A stretch of DNA of 5,478 bases from Desulfobacteraceae bacterium (GCA_030612225.1 JAUWOH010000231.1:1-5478), one strand, 5' to 3'; positions 1 to 5,478 are shown, counted from the first letter of the stretch. Program-made: numbers and translations. Notes: a model not told the origin generated them from the letters alone.

Positions 1-133
1 CTCTGCTTATCCCTGCTCGTTCAGCGATTTGTTCCATTGAAAGTTTTCTGCGAAGCCTTGCAGTTTTTATATTTTCCCCAAATTGGACAAGAGTTCGCTT
101 CGCCTGTGGTAGAATCTCAGTTTTCCTTTTCAT
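1..133 (-). CDS. XRE-family HTH regulator, N-terminal part (runs off window)
   Basis: The first 44 codons of a minus-strand gene are present and the rest lies beyond the left edge. The translation starts MKRKTEILPQAK and continues with FGENIKTARLRRKLSMEQ then IAERAGIS. This is the first two to three helices of a lambda-Cro/XRE DNA-binding domain, with AERAGIS as the turn into the recognition helix. Small single-domain proteins of this kind are often antitoxin or autorepressor subunits, commonly next to HipA-like kinases; a HipB-like role is inference because the downstream gene is not visible. The ATG at 133-131 was chosen because it lies just downstream of a strong promoter. An in-frame ATG at 154-152 would add seven residues, but it sits inside that promoter's spacer. 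Neither start has a Shine-Dalgarno sequence. Confidence 0.8.
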   Translation of the reverse strand, partial: MKRKTEILPQAKRTLVQFGENIKTARLRRKLSMEQIAERAGISR

Positions 134-217
134 AATGTCAATAATAATAAGCATAAAATATGTTAATGTCAACTATATAATACATTAGTGTAGTTATTTA
201 GTATCAATTCTACATTA
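133..217. repeat. Nested inverted repeats, candidate operator of the XRE regulator
   Basis: The hexamer taatgt occurs at 133-138 and 164-169, and its inverse acatta at 182-187 and 212-217. The outer and inner pairs share almost the same centre (about 175). The two left copies sit in longer direct repeats, taatgtcaa at 133-141 and 164-172, 31 bp apart or about three helical turns. One copy overlaps the -35 box and another the predicted transcription start. A near-palindrome, tacattagtgta (10 of 12 symmetric), lies at 181-192. Together this looks like an operator array for autoregulation. The region is AT-rich, so some matches may be chance. Confidence 0.4.
144..172 (-). promoter_or_regulatory. 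Sigma70-type promoter of the XRE gene
   Basis: Reading the minus strand, TTGACA (172-167) is a perfect -35 box. A 17-base spacer follows, then TATTAT (149-144), which matches five of six bases of the -10 consensus. The predicted transcription start is near 137, only about four bases before the ATG at 133. The mRNA would therefore be almost leaderless. The promoter also overlaps repeated TTGACATTA motifs that are candidate operators. Confidence 0.65.
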
Positions 218-237
218 AAATCATCCTGCATGCTTAG

Positions 238-440
238 TTATCCCGCTCAACTCCGTTCAGCGGGCCAAGCCGGCTGGTGAATAAATCATTGTTAAAGGAA
301 GCCATCAAAGCATTTGCGTTTAAAACAAATAAGAGATATGATTATTTTAACAAACACTTAACTGGAGAGGGGTGACGATTCTCAGGGAAATTTGTATGCA
401 TTGCGGCGATCCGGTTGCCCGTGTAATAGAAAATGAGTAG
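238..440 (+). pseudogene. Coding-like remnant split over two overlapping frames, family unknown
   Basis: One frame is open from 238 to a TGA at 373-375, and from 277 it reads as a plausible protein tail (SLLKEAIKAFAFKTNKRYDY, then FNKHLTGEG). The frame open from 351 overlaps it. A GTG at 372-374 overlaps the TGA as GTGA and reads VTILREICMHCGDPVARVIE to a TAG at 438-440, including a CxxC pair (CMHC). Both pieces look more like real protein ends than random translation, so a frameshifted 3' end of one lost gene, possibly a transposase with a C-terminal zinc knuckle, is the simplest reading. I do not recognise the family. A GGAGAGG just before the GTG could also permit translational coupling of a 22-residue peptide. 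The short inverted repeat cccgct/agcggg (242-247 with 259-264) lies inside the stretch. Confidence is low. Confidence 0.3.
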
Positions 441-453
441 AATCAGAAACTAA

Positions 454-487
454 GGGTCAAACGTAGACTTGACCCCATTTCATTTTT
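454..487 (+). terminator. Terminator-like hairpin
   Basis: GGGTCAA (454-460) and TTGACCC (469-475) form a perfect 7-bp stem with an 8-base loop, followed by a T-rich tract (catttcattttt, 476-487). It stands 13 bases after the TAG of the coding-like remnant at 238-440, where a rho-independent terminator would be expected, although the T tract is interrupted. It also lies close to the point where the nucleotidyltransferase fragment becomes recognisable, so it could instead be part of an inserted palindromic repeat. Confidence 0.45.
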
Positions 488-491
488 AAAA

Positions 492-845
492 TCGATTACC
501 GCAACCTATCGCCGTTTAGACGATAAAGTAATAGAGCCAAAGGAAGATGACTTATCGGGGATGGGGCATGCGCTTTTTACAACCCGTTTTGGACCACTGG
601 ACGTTTTAGCTGTTATCGAAGAGGGGAAAACCTATGAAGACCTTATCGAGCACACAGTTGGAATTGAATTCAGAGGTCATGTGATTCGTGTCCTCGATCT
701 TAAGATGCTAATAAAACTTAAAAGAACTTCCAAAGATCCTAAGGATAAGCAGCGACTCCCCGTTCTTGAGGAAACATTGCGGCAGCTGGAACGAGAATTA
801 GACATTGATCCGAATATAAGAAGTGTCAACAGTACAAAAGCATGA
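492..845 (+). pseudogene. Nucleotidyltransferase-like protein, 5'-truncated
   Basis: The frame stays open from 441 to a TGA at 843-845. Recognisable protein begins near 492 with SITATYRRLDDKVIEP and continues past the first ATG (561) through FGPLDVLAVIEEGKTYEDLI, VRVLDL-like VIRVLDLKMLIKLKR and KDPKDKQRLPVLEETL. This order (TYEDL, a beta-strand pair, RVLDLxxLIxLKR, then PKD) is typical of the C-terminal half of small nucleotidyltransferase-fold proteins of the AbiEii/DUF6036 type, some of which are toxins or toxin relatives. The usual N-terminal half, with the glycine-rich motif and the TxDLD-like catalytic aspartates, is missing. The homologous reading extends upstream of ATG 561 with no ATG, GTG or TTG in frame, so the 94-residue ORF from 561 is not the natural protein. 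I read this as a gene that has lost its 5' end, with the break near 476-492. Family assignment is from memory of the pattern, not a search. Confidence 0.6.
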
Positions 846-894
846 AGGACAAATTACCAATTCCTATTTTATAGTTTCAACGTTCCGCGAACGC

Positions 895-923
895 TTACCA
901 TACTTTTTCGTTACGAACATAAT
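895..923 (+). promoter_or_regulatory. Possible promoter of the SNF2 helicase gene
   Basis: TTACCA (895-900, four of six -35 bases) and CATAAT (918-923, five of six -10 bases) are 17 bases apart, giving a start near 930. Two small hairpins overlap or adjoin it: CGTTC/GAACG at 881-893 and TTCGT/ACGAA at 907-917. The second lies within the spacer and could be a protein-binding site. The predicted leader before ATG 940 is only about ten bases. Confidence 0.35.
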
Positions 924-939
924 TTTCGGATAAGCTCAT

Positions 940-3627
940 ATGCATGAAAGGATGAATCAGGAACTAATCGTTGTTGTTATGCCAAACGGTTCGCTGCAAC
1001 TGGAATGGACAAATACACAGGATGTTGTCAGTAAAGACAGCCAACTGTTACAGGAAGAAATCTACAAGCGTTTTACGGCCGATGGCGATTCATGGCTCCT
1101 GTATTTGGGCTTTTGCGATCATCAAGTCTCACTTTCTCCTTCTGTTGATTACTGGCGAAGTTTTACCGGAGTTTTTACTAAAAAATTGAGCCGGACTCCC
1201 GATCTGGAAATCCTGCGTCATAAAGTGAAGCTTTTAATTGAAGCAGATGAATTGAGAGTGCATTTAGAACTTGTCCCGCTGATGATCGGTTCCGAATACT
1301 TAAGCGTTGAATTGCTTGAGGATGTATGGGGAAAATTAAATCATAAGTTTACCGTTGCTATCAAATCCTATAAAGGAACTGTTGAAACTTTTATCAAGTC
1401 TTACAGTCCTAATGTGCATCTTGTAGGAAGGGTTTTTTTTCATCTTGTGGAGAATAAGAGTGATGATTATCCGTTTGCTTTTATGGCAACCTATTCTACC
1501 AGACTCAACAGGCAGGGACGTTCCAAACATCTCCCGCTCAAATACGCATTGCAGGAATATAAAAATAATAATGACAAGCTTCTTAAACTTCTTGCAACAG
1601 TGCATATAGCCGCAAGAAAGAGCCCACTGATTGCAGATCTTCTTGAGACCGGAGAATTGTTTCATCCCCTTTCATGGACAACCGGGGAGGCGTTTACTTT
1701 TCTAAAAGAGATTCCTGTTTTTGAGGAATCAGGCATTTTGTGCAGAATACCAAACTGGTGGAAAGGGAAAAGCTCGGGCCTGAGTTTGAGTTTTAGTGTT
1801 GGCGATTCCAGACCCTCCTTTGTGGGCATGGATGCAATCTTAAATTTCAATGCGCAGTTATTTCTCGGGGACACGCAGATTACAGAAAATGAGGCAAGGC
1901 AATTATTAGACGAATCAGAAGGTCTTGTCTTTATAAAGAACAGATGGGTGGCGGTGGATCAGGAAAAATTAAAGCAGACCCTGGATGCTTACGAAAAAGC
2001 AAAAAATATGATGGATAAGGAAGGCTTGAGCCTGAGGGATGCCTTCAGGATGCAGCTCATGCCTGAAAAATTGCTTGGTATTAACACGCAGGATATAGAT
2101 TGCGGGATTTCAAAAGGAAAATGGTTGAAAACGGTCATTCAGAAATTGCGCGAGCCTGACCTGATTACTTCAATAATGCCTGACAAAAATTTTAAGGCAA
2201 AGTTGAGAAAATATCAGCAGAAAGGATTAAACTGGCTCTATTTCCTGCATTCATTGCAGTTCGGAGCCTGTCTGGCAGATGATATGGGCCTTGGCAAAAC
2301 TGTTCAGGCCCTCGCATTTTTAAATAAAATAAAAAGCGATTTTAAAAGAGAAGCAAAACCAAATAGGGCCAGCCTGATAGTAATTCCAGCCTCTCTTATT
2401 TCCAATTGGGAGAATGAGATTAAGCGGTTTTCCCCTGAAATTAAATTTTATATTGCGCATCCCGGGGCAGGTCTAAAGAAAAACAGCGGATCAAAGGACA
2501 AAAAATCATTAGATGCATTTGACCTTGTCATAACAACATATGCCTTGATTCAAAGGTATAAATGGCTACAATCGTATTCCTGGAACTACATTATCCTGGA
2601 TGAGGCCCAGGCCATTAAAAATCCCGGGACAAAACAGGCAAAAGCAATAAAGAATCTCACATCTTATAACAGGATAGTAATGACAGGAACTCCTATTGAA
2701 AACCGGCTGACAGATATCTGGTCCTTATTTGATTTTTTAAATCCAGGCCTGCTTGGAAATACCAGGGAGTTTAAGCAATTTGCAAAAGGCTTAAAGGATA
2801 ACCCTTCCGGCTATTCAAGGTTACGCAAACTCATCAGTCCATATATCTTAAGACGTTTAAAGACCGACAAAACGGTTATTTCCGATCTTCCTGAAAAGGT
2901 TGAGATGAAAACATATGCTTCTTTAAGTAAAAAACAGGTCATTTTATATAAGAATATAGTTGAAACGGTAAAGCAGGCAATTGCCGAAACCGAAGGTATT
3001 AAAAGAAAGGGGCTGATTCTTTCTTCCCTTATGAAGTTCAAGCAGATATGCAATCATCCGGATCAATATCTCGGCACAGGGGAATTTGAAGAAAAAGAAA
3101 GCGGCAAGTTTTTAAGACTTCGTGAAATCTGCGAGACAATATATGACAAAAGAGAAAAGGTTCTGGTTTTTAGCCAGTTCAAGGAAATAACAGAGCCGCT
3201 TTGCGATTTTTTAGAAACCATTTTTCATAGAGAGGGGTTGCTCCTGCACGGCAGTGTTGCAGTGGGAAAGAGAAAAAAGATTGTTGAGCAATTCCAGGGC
3301 AAAAGCTATGTTCCATTTATGGTCTTGTCTTTAAAGGCCGGCGGTGTAGGGTTAAACCTGACAGCAGCAAACCATGTGATTCATTTTGACCGGTGGTGGA
3401 ATCCTGCTGTGGAAAACCAGGCAACAGACAGGGTATTCAGAATTGGTCAGAAGAAGAATGTTATTGTGCACAAGTTTTTAACCAAAGGTACTGTGGAAGA
3501 GAGAATCGACATGATGCTTGAAGAAAAATCAAAGTTATCGCAAGACGTTATCGGCAGCACCGGCGATGCCTGGATGACCGAAATGAAAGATAATGAATTA
3601 ATAGATTTTTTTAAATTGTCTTTGTAA
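940..3627 (+). CDS. SNF2-family DEAD/DEAH-box ATPase (bacterial DUF3670-type)
   Basis: The 895-residue product is a Swi2/Snf2 superfamily-2 ATPase, a motor that uses ATP to translocate on double-stranded DNA and remodel or displace bound proteins; it should be cytoplasmic. Residues 1 to about 260 match nothing I can name. About 262-400 resemble the DUF3670 domain of bacterial SNF2 proteins. The ATPase core follows: LRKYQQKGLNWL at 422-433, motif I DDMGLGKT (447-454, K453), motif II DEAQ (554-557), motif III TGTP (582-585), KVLVFSQF (740-747), motif V AGGVGLNLT (800-808) and motif VI QATDRVFRIGQ (827-837, arginines R831 and R834). The family-like tail WMTEMKDNELIDFF ends the protein, so it appears intact. 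ATG 940 has only a weak GGA nine bases upstream; ATG 952 has GAAAGG directly against it, so the start is uncertain by four residues. No SWIM-zinc-finger or other partner is adjacent. Relatives act in DNA repair, transcription recycling (RapA) and phage defence (such as the SNF2 subunits of DISARM and Zorya); the role here is unknown. Confidence 0.93.
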   Translation: MHERMNQELIVVVMPNGSLQLEWTNTQDVVSKDSQLLQEEIYKRFTADGDSWLLYLGFCDHQVSLSPSVDYWRSFTGVFTKKLSRTPDLEILRHKVKLLIEADELRVHLELVPLMIGSEYLSVELLEDVWGKLNHKFTVAIKSYKGTVETFIKSYSPNVHLVGRVFFHLVENKSDDYPFAFMATYSTRLNRQGRSKHLPLKYALQEYKNNNDKLLKLLATVHIAARKSPLIADLLETGELFHPLSWTTGEAFTFLKEIPVFEESGILCRIPNWWKGKSSGLSLSFSVGDSRPSFVGMDAILNFNAQLFLGDTQITENEARQLLDESEGLVFIKNRWVAVDQEKLKQTLDAYEKAKNMMDKEGLSLRDAFRMQLMPEKLLGINTQDIDCGISKGKWLKTVIQKLREPDLITSIMPDKNFKAKLRKYQQKGLNWLYFLHSLQFGACLADDMGLGKTVQALAFLNKIKSDFKREAKPNRASLIVIPASLISNWENEIKRFSPEIKFYIAHPGAGLKKNSGSKDKKSLDAFDLVITTYALIQRYKWLQSYSWNYIILDEAQAIKNPGTKQAKAIKNLTSYNRIVMTGTPIENRLTDIWSLFDFLNPGLLGNTREFKQFAKGLKDNPSGYSRLRKLISPYILRRLKTDKTVISDLPEKVEMKTYASLSKKQVILYKNIVETVKQAIAETEGIKRKGLILSSLMKFKQICNHPDQYLGTGEFEEKESGKFLRLREICETIYDKREKVLVFSQFKEITEPLCDFLETIFHREGLLLHGSVAVGKRKKIVEQFQGKSYVPFMVLSLKAGGVGLNLTAANHVIHFDRWWNPAVENQATDRVFRIGQKKNVIVHKFLTKGTVEERIDMMLEEKSKLSQDVIGSTGDAWMTEMKDNELIDFFKLSL

Positions 3628-3662
3628 AGGAAACAGGTAACAATTCAGCCACAAAGGCACTA

Positions 3663-3860
3663 AGGGCTCGGAAAAAAATAACTTGGCATTTTATGCATCC
3701 CAGCTTCAGGCCGGCTTCGGAGTCTGCGCTTACCTGCCCGTTCCTCAATCGCGAAGTCCTCGAAATAGCTCGCTATTCCTGTGGCTTCACTCAATCGGAT
3801 CGACCAAATCCGACCTAAATCTGAGCGCCTAAAATACCAATTTATTTTTTACCGAGCCCT
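3663..3860. repeat. MITE-like 198-bp palindromic element
   Basis: The ends are 31-bp imperfect inverted repeats, 3663-3693 and 3830-3860, matching at 28 of 31 positions and beginning agggctcgg. Inside, 3702-3720 pairs with 3804-3822 at 14 of 19 positions, and most mismatches would become G-U pairs in a minus-strand transcript. The centre holds a hairpin (3753-3769 with 3772-3788, 12 of 17). The whole segment is thus one long, roughly concentric palindrome without a gene, as in a miniature inverted-repeat element or a large repetitive extragenic palindrome. No clear target-site duplication flanks it. It begins 36 bases after the helicase stop, and its left arm could act as a transcription attenuator for that gene. 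The bases just before it (ccacaaaggcacta, 3649-3662) resemble a separate simple repeat. Confidence 0.65.
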
Positions 3861-3945
3861 GATATGATTAATAGTTGTCAAGAAAAAAATAGTATCCCGT
3901 CTTCCTTATTTTACAATTGCACCAGAAAGTTTTTAATACATGTTG

Positions 3946-4142
3946 TTCCAGGTCATTGGTAGTGGCGGGATCATTGAAACGACGGTTGATCAGTCTGATA
4001 TTCGCGGGTTGGTTACCGCATGTCATGGTTACATCGTGGAGCTGCCTCTGTCTAAAATCGGGAGTTGGGCCAATGGCCGTATCCTATAGGGCTCTCGAGG
4101 GTTCTCCTTGACCGTGATCGCGCCACTGCTAATGACCTGGAA
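3946..4142. repeat. 28-bp inverted repeat pair bounding a palindrome-rich 197-bp segment
   Basis: The left arm 3946-3973 (starts ttccaggtcatt) and right arm 4115-4142 (ends aatgacctggaa) are inverse copies at 25 of 28 positions. They enclose 141 bases with many small palindromes: atcag/ctgat, ggcca/tggcc, cctatagg and ctcgag. The one 64-codon frame inside (3917-4111) starts at a TTG, has no recognisable motif and is not called. The segment lies 68 bases beyond the recombinase stop. It may be the ends of a second miniature element, a structured RNA, or part of the IS110 right end. In the last case it would matter for the IS, because the IS1111 group encodes its guide RNA on that side. I cannot decide from sequence alone. 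Confidence 0.55.
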
Positions 4143-4210
4143 GCCAATATTTGTTCTTTTACATCTGTCTCCTTTTATACGATAGGGGCTATTCTTTGTT
4201 TATTTGAGTT

Positions 4211-5317
4211 TTAAACCACCGGTTGCATCTGTTTTGCTATTGCCCACAAAAAGGCGCTCAACTCTCGAGCAATGGCTGTAACCACGACTTGTTTGGGTTT
4301 GCCCATGGCTGCCAAACGTCTGAAGCGGGTGCATAGGCGAAGCTGTGCTTTCCAGGATATCTGGCAGACCTCTTTAGAGACCTGCTGCTGACGTTTGAGC
4401 AATATACGGCTGATCCGGGGCTTCATCCGGTATGCCCAGGATGCTTGAACCAGAACCTTGCGGGCATGACCGTTACCGGTCTTGGTAATACCGCCCCTTT
4501 TGATGCGGTCACCGCTGGAGTGCTCCGAAGGAACAAGACCCAGATAGGCCATCAGCTGGGACGGATTTTCAAAACGGCTCAAGTCTCCCATCTCTGACAG
4601 AAACGTTACCGCAACGATCAGCGATACGCCTCTCGCGGCTTGCAAGGCTGTCGCTACAGGGCCCAATCGCCAGTCGGGCACCAGTTGTTGAATCTGATCG
4701 GTGAGCCGTTTAACGCGCTCAATACTTTCATGCACGGTATCGATGTATTCCTGCAGGGCAACCTGCTGGGCTGGATGGGCCATGGCGATATCGGAAAGCC
4801 AGTTAAAATAGGCCTTGGACCATCTGGATTTGCCGCTGTAGGCAATCCCGTTTCTGAGCAAAAAGGCTTTAAGTCGCTGTTTTGCTTTACGGGTAGCAAT
4901 AACCGCATCCTCCCGTGCACGGCTCAAATCGCGCATGGCTTCGTCCTGACAGTCCGGGACGTAAACAGTAGTCAGGTCACCAGCACGGTGTAGGCGGGCC
5001 AGCATTTTTGCATCACGGCGGTCATTTTTGATACGGTCACCGCTCTTTTTAGGGATCAGCGAAGGGGCTGCAACCATGCAGTCGAATCCTTTTTTTGATA
5101 GATGGCGGTAAATGCCGTAGCCGCACGGACCGGCTTCATAGACAAAGTGCAACTGACTTGCGGTAGAAACCATTTTACGACAGAACTTGTCCAGGGCGCT
5201 CAAATCGTTATTAATAGTGCCGTAGCTTCTGGCCGGACCACGGCTGCCCAGATCCGCTATTGCAATGGTGATTGATTTTTTGTGGACATCCATACCGATA
5301 AATTTTATACTGTTCAT
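4211..5317 (-). CDS. IS110-family DEDD/serine recombinase (transposase)
   Basis: The 368-residue protein is the RNA-guided recombinase of an IS110-family element, which moves the element through a circular intermediate. The N-terminal RuvC-like domain (DEDD_Tnp_IS110, about 6-160) opens with FIGMDVHKKSI and carries D10, E61 (VYEAGPCGY), D99 and D102 (KNDRRDA), which form the DEDD tetrad. After a helical, coiled-coil-like linker (about 165-215), the Transposase_20 domain (about 222-310) has ARGVSLIVAVTFLSEMGDLS and GLVPSEHSSGDR, where S268 in SSG is the expected catalytic serine, followed by GITKTGNGHARKVLVQASW. Length and motifs indicate an intact, possibly active enzyme. ATG 5317-5315 is preceded six bases away by a perfect AAGGAGG. 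Assignment to the IS110 or IS1111 subgroup is not settled; long open frames on either strand within the gene are shadows. Confidence 0.95.
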   Translation of the reverse strand: MNSIKFIGMDVHKKSITIAIADLGSRGPARSYGTINNDLSALDKFCRKMVSTASQLHFVYEAGPCGYGIYRHLSKKGFDCMVAAPSLIPKKSGDRIKNDRRDAKMLARLHRAGDLTTVYVPDCQDEAMRDLSRAREDAVIATRKAKQRLKAFLLRNGIAYSGKSRWSKAYFNWLSDIAMAHPAQQVALQEYIDTVHESIERVKRLTDQIQQLVPDWRLGPVATALQAARGVSLIVAVTFLSEMGDLSRFENPSQLMAYLGLVPSEHSSGDRIKRGGITKTGNGHARKVLVQASWAYRMKPRISRILLKRQQQVSKEVCQISWKAQLRLCTRFRRLAAMGKPKQVVVTAIARELSAFLWAIAKQMQPVV

Positions 5318-5478
5318 GACCTGCCTCCTTGGTTATGGCTCTGTATTGAGAGCGTTGTTGTTTTCTCAATATAACCCACGTTTGCAAGGAAGGCAGGTCT
5401 TTTTTCGAAATTATTGCGATAACTAGCAGAAAATGATCATGGGTGAGAATGGGCCCTCAATTGCTCGTCGGAACCCAT
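5318..5478 (-). ncRNA. Candidate IS110 bridge RNA in the recombinase leader
   Basis: In the IS110 group, a bridge RNA of roughly 180 nt is encoded in the non-coding end upstream of the recombinase, with internal loops that pair with target and donor DNA. Here, reading the minus strand, the leader has two structured parts. The first is AUGGGU (5478-5473) pairing with ACCCAU (5444-5439), with a GAG/CUC extension inside after a six-base bulge. The second is a long hairpin from 5399 to 5318: a 14-bp base stem, then CAAACGUGG unpaired on the 5' side (5384-5376), GUUAU/AUAAC and AUUGAGA/UCUCAAU stems, a 12-base apical loop, and ACAGAGCC unpaired on the 3' side (5344-5337). Unpaired strands on opposite sides of a stem resemble left and right guide segments. 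The part between (5400-5438) is AT-rich. The 5' end is probably outside the window. Guide identity is not shown, and the structure was folded by eye. Confidence 0.45.
5324..5330 (-). promoter_or_regulatory. Ribosome binding site of the recombinase, buried in a stem
   Basis: AAGGAGG, read on the minus strand, lies six bases before the ATG at 5317 and fixes the start. All seven bases fall in the 3' arm of a long stem: 5318-5325 pairs with 5392-5399 and 5326-5331 with 5385-5390, with only position 5391 bulged. Any transcript that includes the whole leader would hide the site, so translation is probably held low. Confidence 0.7.

Larger units (their letters stand above)
4147..5478 (-). mobile_element. 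IS110-family insertion sequence (left end beyond window)
   Basis: The element consists of a complete IS110-type recombinase gene and a structured non-coding leader upstream of it. IS110 elements lack conventional terminal inverted repeats and often make no target duplication, so the ends cannot be read off directly. On the tnp 3' side the boundary is placed between the stop codon (4211) and the inverted-repeat arm ending at 4142, which would give a typical size for the family. It could lie as far out as about 3870 if the inverted-repeat segment belongs to the IS. The tnp 5' end is at or beyond 5478. Base composition is richer in G+C than in the helicase gene, as expected of a recent arrival. 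Confidence 0.7.

Noticed and set aside
245..297. Possible integron attC site (GTTGAGC at 251-245 and CTTTAAC at 297-291 on the minus strand)
   Set aside because: The second core box departs from the consensus, and the bases between do not form the central palindrome an attC site needs. No integrase or cassette array is present.
1336..1874. Minus-strand open frames inside the helicase gene (also at 2811-3053)
   Set aside because: They are antisense to the SNF2 gene, which has continuous conserved motifs in the other frame.
3876..3881. Outward-facing TTGACA on the minus strand near the tnp 3' side, as in the split junction promoter of circular IS110 forms
   Set aside because: No -10 box follows at the right distance in place, and the IS boundary is not known to lie here. 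One hexamer is too little evidence, though it would count if the IS end proves to be near 3870.
3917..4111. 64-codon plus-strand frame between the two palindromic elements
   Set aside because: It starts at TTG without a convincing ribosome site, overlaps the left arm of the 28-bp inverted repeat and has a composition unlike a protein family; a chance opening is likelier.
4159..4174. Minus-strand AAGGAG followed by ATGTAA, a start-stop element
   Set aside because: It encodes only methionine and has no downstream gene to regulate; probably chance or a relic.
4640..4993. 117-codon plus-strand open frame opposite the recombinase gene
   Set aside because: It lies wholly antisense to a well-supported IS110 recombinase, has no recognisable motif and no ribosome site.
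1..5478. CRISPR arrays, tRNA or rRNA genes
   Set aside because: No regularly spaced repeats, no T-loop-type GTTCGANTC motifs in a cloverleaf context and no rRNA-like conserved blocks were seen on either strand.

Overview
The window looks like an accessory or mobile-rich stretch of a Gram-negative, moderately AT-rich bacterial genome. The gene types, the short palindromic repeats and the sigma70-like promoters would fit a Desulfobacterota-like (deltaproteobacterial) host. That assignment is an impression only, since the window has no phylogenetic marker. The IS gene is visibly richer in G+C than the helicase gene, which suggests separate origins.

Layout. The left edge (1-133, minus strand) is the start of an XRE-family helix-turn-helix regulator that runs off the window. 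Its strong promoter leaves almost no 5' leader and overlaps nested inverted repeats (133-217). From about 238 to 845 lies gene debris. First comes a coding-like remnant split between two frames (238-440), then a terminator-like hairpin (454-475), then the C-terminal part of a nucleotidyltransferase-type protein that has lost its catalytic N-terminus (about 492-845).

The one large intact gene (940-3627, plus strand) encodes an 895-residue SNF2-family ATPase with a full set of helicase motifs and the central domain typical of bacterial SNF2 proteins (DUF3670 type). It stands alone, with no recognisable partner gene. Between 3628 and 4210 there is no convincing gene. This stretch holds two non-coding elements of almost equal size: a 198-bp MITE-like palindrome with 31-bp inverted ends (3663-3860), and a 197-bp segment bounded by unrelated 28-bp inverted repeats (3946-4142).

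The right third is an IS110-family insertion sequence. Its complete DEDD/serine recombinase (368 aa) is on the minus strand at 4211-5317, and the leader upstream (5318 to the window edge) is highly structured. The leader's position, hairpins and unpaired strands make it a good candidate for the IS110 bridge RNA, the guide RNA that directs the recombinase to its donor and target. The terminal hairpin also buries the recombinase ribosome binding site.

The genes do not form one operon or pathway. The best reading is a decayed island: a probable toxin-antitoxin regulator at the edge, a broken nucleotidyltransferase, an orphan SNF2 helicase of possible defence origin, two small palindromic elements and an IS110 element. 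The most checkable novelty is the candidate bridge RNA, followed by the two palindromic elements.
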